Shown in pieces: positions 44,117 to 53,644 of a DNA stretch of 64,000 nucleotides (the stretch's first letter is position 1; every line of letters begins with the position of its first letter). The notes under the pieces are model-generated. The model had not been told where the DNA came from. It ran no database searches and saw only the letters and a list, made by a program, of their open reading frames with translations. The DNA comes from Beijerinckiaceae bacterium. Its GTDB lineage: Bacteria; Pseudomonadota; Alphaproteobacteria; Rhizobiales; Beijerinckiaceae. The stretch is from the NCBI GenBank assembly GCA_947453205.1, contig CANGFT010000004.1, positions 1-64,000 on the forward strand, given 5' to 3'. Both the position numbers and the translations under genes were made by a program.

Positions 44117-44878
44117 ATGAAGAGTCTCGAAAAGATGATCGGCATCCTCGACCTCTTCGAGGATGCGGAGATGGAGTGGACGCCGGAGGCCATGGCCGAG
44201 CGGCTCGACCTCACGCGCTCCACGCTCTACCGCTATCTCAAGGTGCTCGCCGACGCAGGGCTTCTCACCTCGCTGCCGGGGGTTGGCTATACGCTGGGAC
44301 CGCGCATCGCCGAGCTTGATTTCCGCATGCGCCGCAGCGACCCGCTCATCACCGCAAGCCGCCCCGTCATGGCGGAGCTTGTGGGCGAGGCGCCCGGCAT
44401 CGCGCTTTTGTGCCGACGCTATCGCGGCCTCGTGCTGTGCGTGCATCAGGAGGCGAGCCGGGGCGTCAGCTTCCGCTCGGCCTATGAGCGCGGCGCCGCA
44501 AGGCCGCTGCTGCGCGGCGCGGCCTCGACAAGCATATTGGCCTATCTGCCCGCCGCCGTGCTGCGCAAACACTATGAGACAGCGCCCCGGGATTTCGCCG
44601 AGGCGGGGCTTGGCGCTGACCTTGATGCGGTGCGCACCCATCTGCGCGCCATCCGCCAGCGCGGCGTCGCCGTCACCAAGGGCGACCTCGCCCCCGGCGT
44701 GACCGGCGTCGGCGCGCCGATCTTCGACGCCAAGGGCGTCGTCGTCGGCTCCCTCAGCCTGACCATCGGCGAGCCGGATCTGGCGCCCGAGCGCCTCGCC
44801 TTCGTGTCCGCGCGCGTCGCATCCGGCGCCACAATCGTCAGCAAGGCCATCGCCCCCACGCCTGACGGCCATATCTGA
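44117..44878 (+). CDS. IclR-family transcriptional regulator
   Basis: 253 residues. The N-terminal winged helix is WTPEAMAERLDLTRSTLYRYLKVLADAGLL (about 20-49), followed by the wing LTSLPGVGYTLGPRIAEL. The C-terminal IclR effector domain includes GEAPGIALLCRRYRGLVLCVH and GVTGVGAPIFDAKGVVVGSLSL. Probably senses a small acid and controls the adjacent transporter and quinone reductase genes. Confidence 0.93.
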   Translation: MKSLEKMIGILDLFEDAEMEWTPEAMAERLDLTRSTLYRYLKVLADAGLLTSLPGVGYTLGPRIAELDFRMRRSDPLITASRPVMAELVGEAPGIALLCRRYRGLVLCVHQEASRGVSFRSAYERGAARPLLRGAASTSILAYLPAAVLRKHYETAPRDFAEAGLGADLDAVRTHLRAIRQRGVAVTKGDLAPGVTGVGAPIFDAKGVVVGSLSLTIGEPDLAPERLAFVSARVASGATIVSKAIAPTPDGHI

Positions 44879-44909
44879 CCAGCAAACGCCATCCAAAGGA
44901 ACCTTCGCC

Positions 44910-45899
44910 ATGACCCTTCCCGCCACCATGACGGCCATCGGCATCGCCAATCCCGGCGGGCCGGAGGTTCTCCAGCCCCAGACGCGCCCCCTGCCTCAGC
45001 CCGGTCCCGGCGAAATCCTCGTCAAGGTTGCGGCGGCGGGGGTCAACCGGCCCGATATCTCCCAGCGTCTGGGCAAATATCCGCCCCCGCCCGGCGCCTC
45101 GGACCTTCCCGGCCTCGAGATCGCAGGCGAGGTGGTGGCGCTCGGCGAGGGCGCGACCCAGTGGAGGCTCGGCGACAAGGTCTGCGCGCTGGCCCATGGC
45201 GGGGGCTATGCGGAATATTGCAAGGTTCACGAGAGCCACGCCCTGCCCGTTCCCAGGGGCCTCTCCATGGTGGAGGCCGCCGCCTTGCCCGAAACATTCT
45301 TCACGGTCTGGGTCAACGCCTTTGAAATGGCGGGGCTGAAGGCCGGAGAATGGATGCTGGTCCATGGGGGATCCTCGGGCATCGGCACCACGGCGATCAT
45401 GCTGGGCAAGGCCTTCGGCGCGAAGGTCATCGTCACCGCCGGTTCGGACGAGAAATGCGACGCCTGCCGCAAGCTCGGCGCGGATGCGGCGATCAATTAC
45501 AAGACCACCGATTTCGTGCCCGCCGTCATGGAGATCACCGGCGGACATGGGTCCGATCTGACCCTCGACATGGTCGGCGGGCCCTATGTGGAGCGCAACC
45601 ACCAATGCGCGGCCATGGACGGGCGCGTGGCCCAGATCGCCTTCATGCAGGGCGCGAAGGCGGACCTGCGCTACATCAGCCAGAGGCGCATCCGCCACAT
45701 GGGCTCGACCCTGCGTCCGCGAACGGTGGCTGAAAAGGGCGCCATCGCCGCCGCGCTTCGCGAAAAGGTCTGGCCGCTGATCGAGGCGGGCCAGATCCGC
45801 CCGGTCATGGACTCGACCTTTCCCCTGCGCGAAGCGTCAAAGGCGCATGAGCGGCTGGAAACCTCGCAGCATATCGGGAAGGTGGTCCTGACCGTCTGA
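44910..45899 (+). CDS. NAD(P)H-quinone oxidoreductase, PIG3-type MDR
   Basis: 329 residues. VAAAGVNRPDISQRLGKYPPPPGASDLPGLEIAGEV is the PIG3/quinone oxidoreductase start. WMLVHGGSSGIGTTAIMLGKAFGAKVIVTAGS (about 147-178) is the NADPH site. No zinc ligands are seen. It lies 31 bp after the IclR gene on the same strand and is likely in the same transcript. Confidence 0.93.
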   Translation: MTLPATMTAIGIANPGGPEVLQPQTRPLPQPGPGEILVKVAAAGVNRPDISQRLGKYPPPPGASDLPGLEIAGEVVALGEGATQWRLGDKVCALAHGGGYAEYCKVHESHALPVPRGLSMVEAAALPETFFTVWVNAFEMAGLKAGEWMLVHGGSSGIGTTAIMLGKAFGAKVIVTAGSDEKCDACRKLGADAAINYKTTDFVPAVMEITGGHGSDLTLDMVGGPYVERNHQCAAMDGRVAQIAFMQGAKADLRYISQRRIRHMGSTLRPRTVAEKGAIAAALREKVWPLIEAGQIRPVMDSTFPLREASKAHERLETSQHIGKVVLTV

Positions 45900-46074
45900 G
45901 CGATGGCGCCGCGGCCGCGCACACAGTCGTTGCTTTCCCGGCCACGGCGGCTTATATCTGGGACTTCCCATCATGGATGTCGAGTTTGAGGCTGTAGCCT
46001 CGGCCAGGTGAAAGCCCGGCGGGGCTCGCGCCTGACTGACCAAGCCGCGCTATGGCGCGCAAAGGAGATTGCTG

Positions 46075-46794
46075 ATGAGCGACGCCCCGCTGATGCCCAA
46101 GGCGACGGCCGTATGGCTTGTTGAAAACACCTCGCTGACCTTCGATCAGATCGCCGACTTCTGCAAACTTCACCCGCTCGAGGTGAAGGGCATCGCCGAT
46201 GGCGAAGTCGCTGCGGGGATCAAGGGCCACGACCCCATCACCTCGAACCAGCTCTCCCGCGAGGAGATCGCGCGCGGCGAGGCGAATCCGAGCCATCACC
46301 TCAAGCTTGCGGTGTCCAAGGTCAGCATTCCCGAGATGAAGTCGCGCGGCAAGCGCTACACGCCGAAGTCGCGCCGCGAGCATCGTCCCAACGCCATCCT
46401 CTGGCTGCTGCGCAACCATCCCGAGCTCAAGGACGCGCAGATCATGCGCCTTGCGGGCACCACCAAGTCGACCCTTCAGTCGATCCGCGACCGCACCCAC
46501 TGGAACGCGGCCAATCTGACGCCCATGGACCCCGTGACCCTGGGCATGTGCTCGCAGATGGATCTCGACATGGAAGTGGCGCGCGGCAACAAGGAGCGCC
46601 CCCAGCAGGCCCTCGATCAGGGCGCCATGCTGCTCCCCGCCGAGATCACCACCGCCCCGCATGTGGAGCAGACCTTCAGTCAGGAGGATGTGTTCGGCAA
46701 GAGCGCGCCTTCGGCGCCCGCGCAGGACGAGCACGAGACCTTCGACCTCGACTCGGTCTTCTCCAAGCTCAAGGATCTCAAGGTCAAGGAATAA
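46075..46794 (+). CDS. trcR: TrcR-like cell-cycle transcriptional regulator (DUF1013)
   Basis: 239 residues from ATG 46075 with AAAGGAGA 6 nt upstream (a TTG two codons earlier is in frame). ATAVWLVENTSLTFDQIADFCKLHPLEVKGIADGEVA and the later RREHRPNAILWLLRNHPELKDAQIMRLAGTTKSTLQSIRDRTHW are the DUF1013 domains, an alphaproteobacterial-specific family. The Caulobacter/Sinorhizobium member is a conserved cell-cycle regulator. It ends at a clear terminator. Confidence 0.93.
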   Translation: MSDAPLMPKATAVWLVENTSLTFDQIADFCKLHPLEVKGIADGEVAAGIKGHDPITSNQLSREEIARGEANPSHHLKLAVSKVSIPEMKSRGKRYTPKSRREHRPNAILWLLRNHPELKDAQIMRLAGTTKSTLQSIRDRTHWNAANLTPMDPVTLGMCSQMDLDMEVARGNKERPQQALDQGAMLLPAEITTAPHVEQTFSQEDVFGKSAPSAPAQDEHETFDLDSVFSKLKDLKVKE

Positions 46795-46818
46795 GGCGGC
46801 GCGCCGCAAAGCCTTCAG

Positions 46819-46846
46819 ACCGGCGTCCTCAGGGGCGCCGGTTTTT
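46819..46846 (+). terminator. Rho-independent terminator of trcR
   Basis: A 7-bp stem ACCGGCG / CGCCGGT with a 10-base loop, ending in five T residues, 24 bp after the stop. It probably also terminates the convergent TPR gene. Confidence 0.85.
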
Positions 46847-46857
46847 ATGACCGGGAA

Positions 46858-47739
46858 TCAGGCCCGGCCGAGGCGGCCCTGCCCCTCGCGGGCGACCTTG
46901 TTGCCGGGATCGACCACAAGGGCGCGGTTGTAGGATTCGACCGCCTTGGCCTTGTCGCCCTGCTTTTCATAGGCGAGCCCAAGCCCCGCCCAGGCGTCGG
47001 CGTTCCGGTTGTCCACATTCAGCGCCGCGTTGAAATCCTCAATCGCCAGATCGAGCTTGCCGGTGATGGTCAGGCTCTGGGCGCGCGCCTGATAGGGCGC
47101 GGCGGCGAAGGGGTTGCGGTCGATGGCGTTGTCGAAATCGGTGATGGCGCGGGCGTGGTCGCCATTGCGCTGATAGATCAGCCCGCGCGCATGGAAGGCC
47201 TGGGCCTCCTCGGGGTTGAGGCGGATGGCCTGATCGAGATCGACCATGGCCTCCTGCAGGCTGCCCTGCGCGCGCAGCAGATTGGCCCGGCCGAGATAGG
47301 CCGGGGCATGGCGCGGATTGGCGGCGATGGCGCGGCCGAAATCGGCGAGGGCCAGATCGTTCCTGCCGATCTGGCGCTGGGCGAGGGCGCGATTGGTGTA
47401 GGCGGAGGCGTGGTTGGGATCGAGCTTGATCGCCTGGCTGAAGTCGGCGATGGCGTCCTGATAGCGCCCGGCGCGGGCATAGGCGGCGCCGCGGGTGTTA
47501 TAGGGCTCGGGCGCGTTCGGATTGCGCTTCACCACGTCGCTGAGGGAGGCGATGTTCTGGCTGAAGGAGGCGTCGGGCGCCTCGACCTCGGCGATGCGCG
47601 GGGTCGAAGCCGACAGGCCGCCGCCGCCAAATCCGCTGAGGCTCATCTCGCAGCCGCCCAGCAGGAGGCCGGCCGCCGTCGCCAGCGCGATCCGGGCGAG
47701 GGCAGGGGCTTTGATGGGCAGGGGGCGGGCGGTCGTCAT
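46858..47739 (-). CDS. TPR-repeat lipoprotein
   Basis: 293 residues from ATG 47739. A signal peptide with lipobox LLGGC (Cys about residue 30) indicates a lipid anchor. The rest is a run of about six or seven tetratricopeptide units, each with the A-x-Y-x-N/R-G, DFxxAI-x-LDPNxAxAY pattern. Resembles NlpI-like TPR lipoproteins that scaffold envelope enzymes. No partner is identified. Confidence 0.88.
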   Translation of the reverse strand: MTTARPLPIKAPALARIALATAAGLLLGGCEMSLSGFGGGGLSASTPRIAEVEAPDASFSQNIASLSDVVKRNPNAPEPYNTRGAAYARAGRYQDAIADFSQAIKLDPNHASAYTNRALAQRQIGRNDLALADFGRAIAANPRHAPAYLGRANLLRAQGSLQEAMVDLDQAIRLNPEEAQAFHARGLIYQRNGDHARAITDFDNAIDRNPFAAAPYQARAQSLTITGKLDLAIEDFNAALNVDNRNADAWAGLGLAYEKQGDKAKAVESYNRALVVDPGNKVAREGQGRLGRA

Positions 47740-47910
47740 GAAGGCGCACTCGGTTCGCAGAAGCCCCGGGACGAGGGCCCCGGGCGGATGCCGCAAGAAT
47801 GCCTCGCAAGGCTTAAGATAGTCTCAACCTTTGAAGCCTTCTCAATGAGGCGAGACTAGGGCATGGGCCGGGCGGAGGTCCGGAATCGGCCGGAAAGCGG
47901 CGGCCGCGCC

Positions 47911-47952
47911 AAAAAGCGACGGCGCCGGATGGACCCGCAGGTCCCGGCGCCG
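47911..47952 (-). terminator. terminator after rpsU
   Basis: On the minus strand: a 9-bp stem CGGCGCCGG / CCGGCGCCG with a 15-base loop, then TCGC and five T residues. The four bases between stem and T run make it less than ideal. Confidence 0.6.
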
Positions 47953-47978
47953 CATCAACCCGTCAGAGCAGGCCTGGA

Positions 47979-48221
47979 TTAGCGACGAGCGCCCATCTCG
48001 GGCTTCGGCTTCATGGGCAGAAGGCCTTCGCGCTGCATCTTCTTGCGGGCGAGCTTGCGGGCGCGGCGGACGGCTTCGGCCTGCTCGCGGGCGCGCTTCT
48101 CGGAGGGCTTCTCATAGTGGCCGCGGAGCTTCATCTCGCGAAAAATGCCCTCGCGCTGCATCTTCTTCTTGAGCGCCTTGAGGGCCTGGTCGACATTGTT
48201 GTCACGGACGAGAACTTGCAC
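47979..48221 (-). CDS. rpsU: 30S ribosomal protein bS21
   Basis: 80 residues. [20 protein letters not shown] followed by [20 protein letters not shown] is the bS21 pattern, and the Arg/Lys-rich C-terminal half is the usual alphaproteobacterial extension. Downstream of purK on the same strand, the common rhizobial order. Confidence 0.97.
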   Translation of the reverse strand: MQVLVRDNNVDQALKALKKKMQREGIFREMKLRGHYEKPSEKRAREQAEAVRRARKLARKKMQREGLLPMKPKPEMGARR

Positions 48222-48396
48222 GCATTCATCCTGTCGTTGCGGCGAAACCCCTTGGGTGCGCCGAGTGAGAGAGAACCCCGATGGGGAGAAACTGGTCGCC
48301 GGGCCATGAGACGACCCTGCTGTAGGGGGTGCGGATAACAGATGGCGCCGGGCTTGTCCAGACGCGCTGGGTCTTTTCAGGCCGATTCAACCCCCT

Positions 48397-49482
48397 TCAT
48401 TCCGGGAAAATCCGGGTGACATGGCCCATCTTGCGGCCCGCGCGGGCCTCGTGCTTGCCGTAGAGATGCAGACAGGCGCCCGGTTCCGCCAGAAGCGCCG
48501 CCCAGCCGTCCGCATCATGACCGATGAGGTTGCGCATCTCCACCCGCCCATGGCGGCGCGTGGAGCCCAGCGGCCAGCCGCAGACGGCCCGCACATGCTG
48601 GTCGAATTGGGATGTCACGGCCCCGTCGAGGGTCCAGTGGCCGGAATTATGGACGCGCGGGGCGATCTCGTTGACGACGAGCCGCTCGCCCGCGCCGTCG
48701 ACCACATGGAACATCTCGACGGAGATCACGCCGACATAGTCAAGCGCCCCGGCGATTCGCGCGGCCATGGCGACGGCCTGAGCCGCCGTATCGGGCGCCA
48801 TGCTGGCGGGGACGGTCGTCAGGGCGAGAATATGGTTCTCATGGGCGTTCTCGCAGACGTCATAGGCCGCGAAGGAGCCGTCGAGCCCGCGCGCGCCCAC
48901 CACCGAGACCTCGCGGGTGAAGGGCACAAGGCCCTCCAGAATGCAGGGGACGCCGCCCAGCGCCGCCCAGCTTTGGGCGACGTCCATGCCCTCGCGGATC
49001 ATGATCTGGCCCTTGCCGTCATAGCCGAAGCGCCGGGTCTTGAGGATGGCGGGACGGCCAAGGGCGCTCAGGGCCTTCGCAAGGCCTGCGGCATCGTCCA
49101 CTTCGAGGAAAGGCGCCGTGGGGATGCCCTGCCCGTTGAGGAAGCGTTTCTCGACCGCCCGGTCCTGCGTCGTCGCAAGGGCCGCCGGACCGGGGCGGAC
49201 GGGCAGGCGGGCGGCGAGGAACTCCGCGGTATGGGCGGGGACGTTCTCGAATTCATAGGTGACGACGCGGACGCAGGCCGCAAGCTCGGCCAGCGCCGCA
49301 TCGTCCTCATAGGGCGCGATGATGGTGCGCGCCGCGACATCGCAGGCCGGGCCGCTCTCGGGGGCGTAGACCACGCTGCGCAGCCCCAGCTGCGCCGCCG
49401 CCATGGCGAGCATGCGGCCGAGCTGGCCAGAGCCCAGAATCCCCAGGGCGTCGCCGGGGGCGAGAGACAAAGCTGGCGCCAT
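48397..49482 (-). CDS. purK: 5-(carboxyamino)imidazole ribonucleotide synthase PurK
   Basis: 361 residues. The ATP-grasp fold begins LGILGSGQLGRMLAMAAAQLG, and FGYDGKGQIMI, the nucleotide-binding loop, EVSVVGARG and NEIAPRVHNSGHWTLD (Mg/ATP site) are all present. It carboxylates AIR with ATP and bicarbonate in purine synthesis; PurE isomerises the product. It starts 3 bp after purE. Confidence 0.97.
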   Translation of the reverse strand: MAPALSLAPGDALGILGSGQLGRMLAMAAAQLGLRSVVYAPESGPACDVAARTIIAPYEDDAALAELAACVRVVTYEFENVPAHTAEFLAARLPVRPGPAALATTQDRAVEKRFLNGQGIPTAPFLEVDDAAGLAKALSALGRPAILKTRRFGYDGKGQIMIREGMDVAQSWAALGGVPCILEGLVPFTREVSVVGARGLDGSFAAYDVCENAHENHILALTTVPASMAPDTAAQAVAMAARIAGALDYVGVISVEMFHVVDGAGERLVVNEIAPRVHNSGHWTLDGAVTSQFDQHVRAVCGWPLGSTRRHGRVEMRNLIGHDADGWAALLAEPGACLHLYGKHEARAGRKMGHVTRIFPE

Positions 49483-49485
49483 GGA

Positions 49486-50034
49486 TCAGGCCCCGGCCGG
49501 ATCGTCGACCGGGCGCTCGGCGACCGAGGCGGTCTGGCGGGCGCGGAAGGCGTCGAGCCGTTCGGCGAGGGCGGGATCATTGAGCGCCAGAACCGAGACG
49601 GCGAGCAGGGCGGCGTTGACCGCGCCCGCCTTGCCGATGGCGAGCGTGCCCACGGGCACGCCGGGCGGCATCTGGACGATGGAGAGGAGCGAATCGCGCC
49701 CCGACAGGGTCTTGCTCTCGACGGGCACGCCGAAGACCGGCAGAGGCGTCATGGCAGCCGTCATGCCCGGCAGATGGGCGGCGCCCCCGGCCCCGGCGAT
49801 CACGACCTTGAACCCCTCGGCCTTCGCGCCCTTGGCGAAGCTCACGAGCCGGTCAGGCGTGCGATGGGCCGAGACGATGCGCGCGTCATAGGCGACGCCG
49901 AGCCCGTCGAGCATTTCGGCGGCATGGCGCATGGTCGGCCAGTCGGACTGGCTGCCCATGATGATGGCGACGGGGGGAGACTTCTTTTCCACGGCAGGTC
50001 CCGGCTGTTCGGGCAAAAAGGGCACATAGACCAT
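49486..50034 (-). CDS. purE: N5-CAIR mutase PurE
   Basis: 182 residues from ATG 50034; a GTG at 49992 would give a 168-residue protein nearer the family norm, and neither has a convincing ribosome-binding site. [32 protein letters not shown] (active-site His) and [28 protein letters not shown] are the class I PurE signatures. Works with PurK in purine synthesis. Confidence 0.96.
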   Translation of the reverse strand: MVYVPFLPEQPGPAVEKKSPPVAIIMGSQSDWPTMRHAAEMLDGLGVAYDARIVSAHRTPDRLVSFAKGAKAEGFKVVIAGAGGAAHLPGMTAAMTPLPVFGVPVESKTLSGRDSLLSIVQMPPGVPVGTLAIGKAGAVNAALLAVSVLALNDPALAERLDAFRARQTASVAERPVDDPAGA

Positions 50035-50060
50035 GCCATGCCCAGCCGCAAGCTCGGGCG

Positions 50061-50276
50061 TCAGGCGATGATGTCGGGCGTCAGCTGATCTTCGAGGAAT
50101 GTGATGCGGTCGCGCAGCAGCAGCTTGCGCTTCTTGAACCGCTGCAACTGCAGCTGATCCACCGGCCCGGTCGCGGTGAGGGCCTCGATGGCGGCATCGA
50201 GGTCGCGGTGCTCTTCGCGCAGCCGCACGAACTCCGCCTCCAGCGCGCTTCGTTCACTCGTGGTCATCTCTGGCAT
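50061..50276 (-). CDS. YdcH-type DUF465 small protein
   Basis: 71 residues from ATG 50276. [21 protein letters not shown], then a TATGP turn, then [20 protein letters not shown] is the DUF465 helical hairpin, whose Lys-rich [10 protein letters not shown] helix is diagnostic. The function is unknown. It may be the first gene of purE-purK. Confidence 0.9.
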   Translation of the reverse strand: MPEMTTSERSALEAEFVRLREEHRDLDAAIEALTATGPVDQLQLQRFKKRKLLLRDRITFLEDQLTPDIIA

Positions 50277-50474
50277 GGGCAGAATCTTGGAAGGAACGCG
50301 CGGGAATGAGGGGAAGTATGATCCTGCGGGGGCGCGGCTGCAAGCCTGTTTCAGGGCGCTGCGGGCCTTCTCACAAACATGTCCAGCAGACTTGATCCAC
50401 ATCACGTCCATTTCGCTTGCCGGGCTTCATTTTTGTGTCACACTCGACCAGTCAGCAACAAATGGAGTTGACGG

Positions 50475-50663
50475 ATGTCGTTGAATAACCATCTCGCGGA
50501 ACTCGTGCGTCGCCATAAGACGCTCGAAAGGCAAATAGAGACGGAACTGCACCATCCCTCCACGAGCGACCTCAAGCTCCTCGAAATGAAGCGACGAAAA
50601 CTTCACCTCAAGGATGAAATAGAAAAGCTGCAGGCCAGCGCCAAAGCGCCAGCGCTTCACTGA
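50475..50663 (+). CDS. second YdcH-type DUF465 small protein
   Basis: 62 residues. HLAELVRRHKTLERQIETEL, a short turn, then LKLLEMKRRKLHLKDEIEKL is again the DUF465 helical hairpin. ATGGAG precedes the start at 10 nt. It is divergent from the other DUF465 gene across 198 bp. Codon use matches its neighbours. Confidence 0.9.
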   Translation: MSLNNHLAELVRRHKTLERQIETELHHPSTSDLKLLEMKRRKLHLKDEIEKLQASAKAPALH

Positions 50664-50723
50664 AAATCAAACCCTCGCGAACGTGGCTCCCGGCCCCTCG
50701 CCGGGGGCCACGCCATCGCGTGT

Positions 50724-52349
50724 TCAAGCGTCCTTCGCCAGATCGCGCAGCCGGAATTTCTGGATCTTGCCGGTCGAGGTCTTCGGCACTTCGGCGAAGA
50801 CGATGTGACGGGGAACCTTGAAGCGCGCGAGGTGCTGGCGGCACCATTCGATCAGCTCCTCGGCTGAGGCGCTGGCGCCCGGCCGCAGTTCGATGAAGGC
50901 GCAGGGCGTCTCGCCCCATTTCTCATCGGGCCGCGCCACGACGGCGGCCACCTGCACGGCGGGATTCTTGTAGAGGGCGTCCTCGACTTCGATCGAGGAG
51001 ATGTTCTCGCCGCCGGAGATGATGATGTCCTTCGAGCGGTCCTTGAGCTGCACATAGCCGTCGGGATGCTTCACCCCAAGGTCGCCCGAATGGAACCAGC
51101 CGCCCGCGAAGGCCGCTTTCGTGCTGGCGGGATTCTTGAGATAGCCCTTCATCACGACATTGCCGCGGAACATCACCTCGCCAAGGGTCTCGCCATCGGC
51201 GGGCACGCTTTCCATGGTTTCGGGATCCAGCACGTCGAGGGCTTCGAGCACGGGGTAGCGCACGCCCTGCCGCGCCTTCTTCATGGCCTGTTCATTGGCG
51301 GGCAGCGCGTCCCAGGCGCTGTCCCATTCATTGACGACGGCGGGGCCATAGACCTCCGTCAGGCCATAGAGATGGGTGACGTTGAAGCCCGCCTCGCGCA
51401 TGGCCGCCAGCACGGCCTCGGGCGGGGGCGCGGCGGCTGTGAAGAACTCGACCACATGGGGCAGAGGCTTCTTCTCGCTCGCGGGCGCGTTCAACAGCGT
51501 CGACATGACGATGGGCGCCCCGCACAGATGGGTCACCTTCTCGCTGGCGATGAGGTCGAACATCTGGGCCGCCCGCACCTGCCGCAGGCAGACCTGCACG
51601 CCGCCCGCCAGAACGATGGACCAGGGGAAGCACCAGCCATTGCAGTGGAACATGGGCAGCGTCCACAGATAGACCGGCGCGCGGCCGAGGTTCCCCGTCA
51701 GCAGATTGCCCATGGCCAGCAGATAGGCGCCGCGATGGTGATAGACGACGCCCTTGGGGTCGCCCGTGGTGCCGGAGGTGTAGTTGAGGGCGATCGCGTC
51801 CCATTCGTCGCGGGGCATGATCCAGTGGAAGGCGGGATCGCCGCCCGCGACCAGCTCCTCATAGTCCAGGGAGCCGAGCCGCTCGCCGGGGCCGCTGTAT
51901 TCGGGATCGTCATAGTCGACGACGAGCGGCTTCACCTTCGCCATGGCGAGCGCCTGCTTCATCACGCCGGAGAACTCACGGTCGGTGATGAGCACCTTCG
52001 TCTCCGCATGGTCGAGGGTGAAGGCGATGATGGCGGCGTCAAGCCGCGTGTTGAGCGTGTTGAGCACCGCCCCCGCCATGGGGACGCCAAAATGGCATTC
52101 GAGCATGGCCGGGGTGTTGGCCAGCATCACCGTGACCGTATCATTCTTGCCCACCCCATGGGCTGCGAGCGCGCTGGCGAGGCGGCGTGAGCGCGCATAA
52201 AGCTCGCTGTAGCTGCGGCGCATGGCGCCATGCACGACGGCTGGCCTGTCGGGGAAGATCGAGGCGGAGCGCTCCAGAAAGCCCAGCGGCGTCAGCTGCT
52301 GGAAATTGGCGGCGTTGCGGTCGAGATCGATGTCATAGGCCATGGGCAT
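50724..52349 (-). CDS. AMP-binding acyl-CoA synthetase
   Basis: 541 residues with GGGGAG before the ATG. Motifs in order: P-loop YTSGTTGDPKGVVYHHRG (about 189-206), the A5-like YGLTEVYGP, GDLGVKHPDGYVQLKDRSKD, and PKTSTGKIQK with the adenylation Lys near the C-terminus. It activates a carboxylic acid as CoA thioester; the sequence is closest in feel to medium-chain or methylmercaptopropionate CoA ligases, but the substrate is not determined. Monocistronic. Confidence 0.93.
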   Translation of the reverse strand: MPMAYDIDLDRNAANFQQLTPLGFLERSASIFPDRPAVVHGAMRRSYSELYARSRRLASALAAHGVGKNDTVTVMLANTPAMLECHFGVPMAGAVLNTLNTRLDAAIIAFTLDHAETKVLITDREFSGVMKQALAMAKVKPLVVDYDDPEYSGPGERLGSLDYEELVAGGDPAFHWIMPRDEWDAIALNYTSGTTGDPKGVVYHHRGAYLLAMGNLLTGNLGRAPVYLWTLPMFHCNGWCFPWSIVLAGGVQVCLRQVRAAQMFDLIASEKVTHLCGAPIVMSTLLNAPASEKKPLPHVVEFFTAAAPPPEAVLAAMREAGFNVTHLYGLTEVYGPAVVNEWDSAWDALPANEQAMKKARQGVRYPVLEALDVLDPETMESVPADGETLGEVMFRGNVVMKGYLKNPASTKAAFAGGWFHSGDLGVKHPDGYVQLKDRSKDIIISGGENISSIEVEDALYKNPAVQVAAVVARPDEKWGETPCAFIELRPGASASAEELIEWCRQHLARFKVPRHIVFAEVPKTSTGKIQKFRLRDLAKDA

Positions 52350-52411
52350 GAGGGCGCTCCCCTGATTTTCGCCGCAGGATAGCGCAAGCCCGCGCGGCGC
52401 GCAGTTCGCTC

Positions 52412-53614
52412 TTAGACGGAGGCGGCGGCGTGGCTGCCTGCGTTGTGCCGCGCCTTCGCGACGATCAGCGCGAACAAGAGCAGGCAGGTCAGGAAGCCCG
52501 CGGGGATCGGCGCCGCCATGGCGATGGACCGCGCCAGAATGGGCATGGCGAAGGCCAGGGCCAGAAAAGATTTCTCGAAGGGCCGGAAGCCCCGTTCAAT
52601 CCCATAGTCGACGAGCGCCGCCATGGCGGGGGCCAGCAGAACCATGTCGTAGTCGAAGACATAGGGCGTCGCCAGAAAAGCCCCGGTCATGAGGCTCGCC
52701 GCCCTCAGGCGCGGGTCGACCGGGCGGCGCCAGATCCAAATGGTCGTGGCCACAACCATCCCCAGCAGCAGGCCGTGCAGGGCATAGGCGAGGCCGACGG
52801 GCCCGCCCAGCAGACGCACCGCCGTGAAGGCGCTTTGCATTTTGTGGAAGCCGGTGTTGGACTGTTCGACGCCATGGACCCGCGAGACGGCAAGGCTGTC
52901 CAGAAAGGCGGCGAAGGTCTCCGCGCCGAAGGCCGCGAGCGCGGCGGCGGTCATGGCGGCGACCATGAGGCTCGCCGCAGCGAAGGCGCGCCAGCGCCCT
53001 CCAGCCATCAGGGCGACGGGAATCAACAGGCCAAAATGCGGCTTGACCGCGATCAGTCCGAAGAGCGCGCCCGCCAGGAACGGTCGGCGCTCCAGCGCCA
53101 GCAAGGCGGCGCCGAAGAGGGCGGCGATCAGAAAGCCCATCTGGCCATGGCCCAGCGTGACGAAGACCCCGGTAAAAGCCGCGCCCCCAAGCAGCGCGAG
53201 AGGCGGCTTCAGCCATCCCCGCAGCATGACGAGGTAAAGCGCGAGGGTGACGCCCTGCCACACGAAGAAGGCGGAAAGGTAGGGCAGGCCCGCGAGGGGG
53301 CGGAAGACGGCCAGGGTGAAGGGCGGGTAACCCCATGAAAAGACTGCGGTCTGCGGGCCGAACAGCGCCTGCTGGCGGGCTGCGAAGGCCTCGAGGCCAT
53401 AGGGCGCGGCCGGCGTTCCCTCGGCGGCCATGACCCCGGCCGTGTAGAGCCCCCCGAAATCAGAACCGAAGGGGCGATCCTGCCAGTCGAGATGTCCCTT
53501 CAGGGTCAGGAATACGGCCGTCAGGCCGAGGGCATAGGCGACGATCAGCAGGATCGAATAGCCCTTGATCCGCTCTCGGGTGATCCAGGCGCCTGTTTCG
53601 AGCTGCGACCACAT
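52412..53614 (-). CDS. DUF2029 / GT87-family membrane glycosyltransferase-like protein
   Basis: 400 residues, about 10 hydrophobic segments. FGSDFGGLYTAGVMAAEGTPAAPYG (about 49-73), with the Asp used by GT87 enzymes, and YPPFTLAVFRPLAGLPY are typical. GT87 enzymes use polyprenyl-phosphate mannose as donor. The glycan target is unknown. Confidence 0.85.
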   Translation of the reverse strand: MWSQLETGAWITRERIKGYSILLIVAYALGLTAVFLTLKGHLDWQDRPFGSDFGGLYTAGVMAAEGTPAAPYGLEAFAARQQALFGPQTAVFSWGYPPFTLAVFRPLAGLPYLSAFFVWQGVTLALYLVMLRGWLKPPLALLGGAAFTGVFVTLGHGQMGFLIAALFGAALLALERRPFLAGALFGLIAVKPHFGLLIPVALMAGGRWRAFAAASLMVAAMTAAALAAFGAETFAAFLDSLAVSRVHGVEQSNTGFHKMQSAFTAVRLLGGPVGLAYALHGLLLGMVVATTIWIWRRPVDPRLRAASLMTGAFLATPYVFDYDMVLLAPAMAALVDYGIERGFRPFEKSFLALAFAMPILARSIAMAAPIPAGFLTCLLLFALIVAKARHNAGSHAAASV

Positions 53615-53644
53615 GGGAATCTCAATATAGCCATAAAAGCAAAG

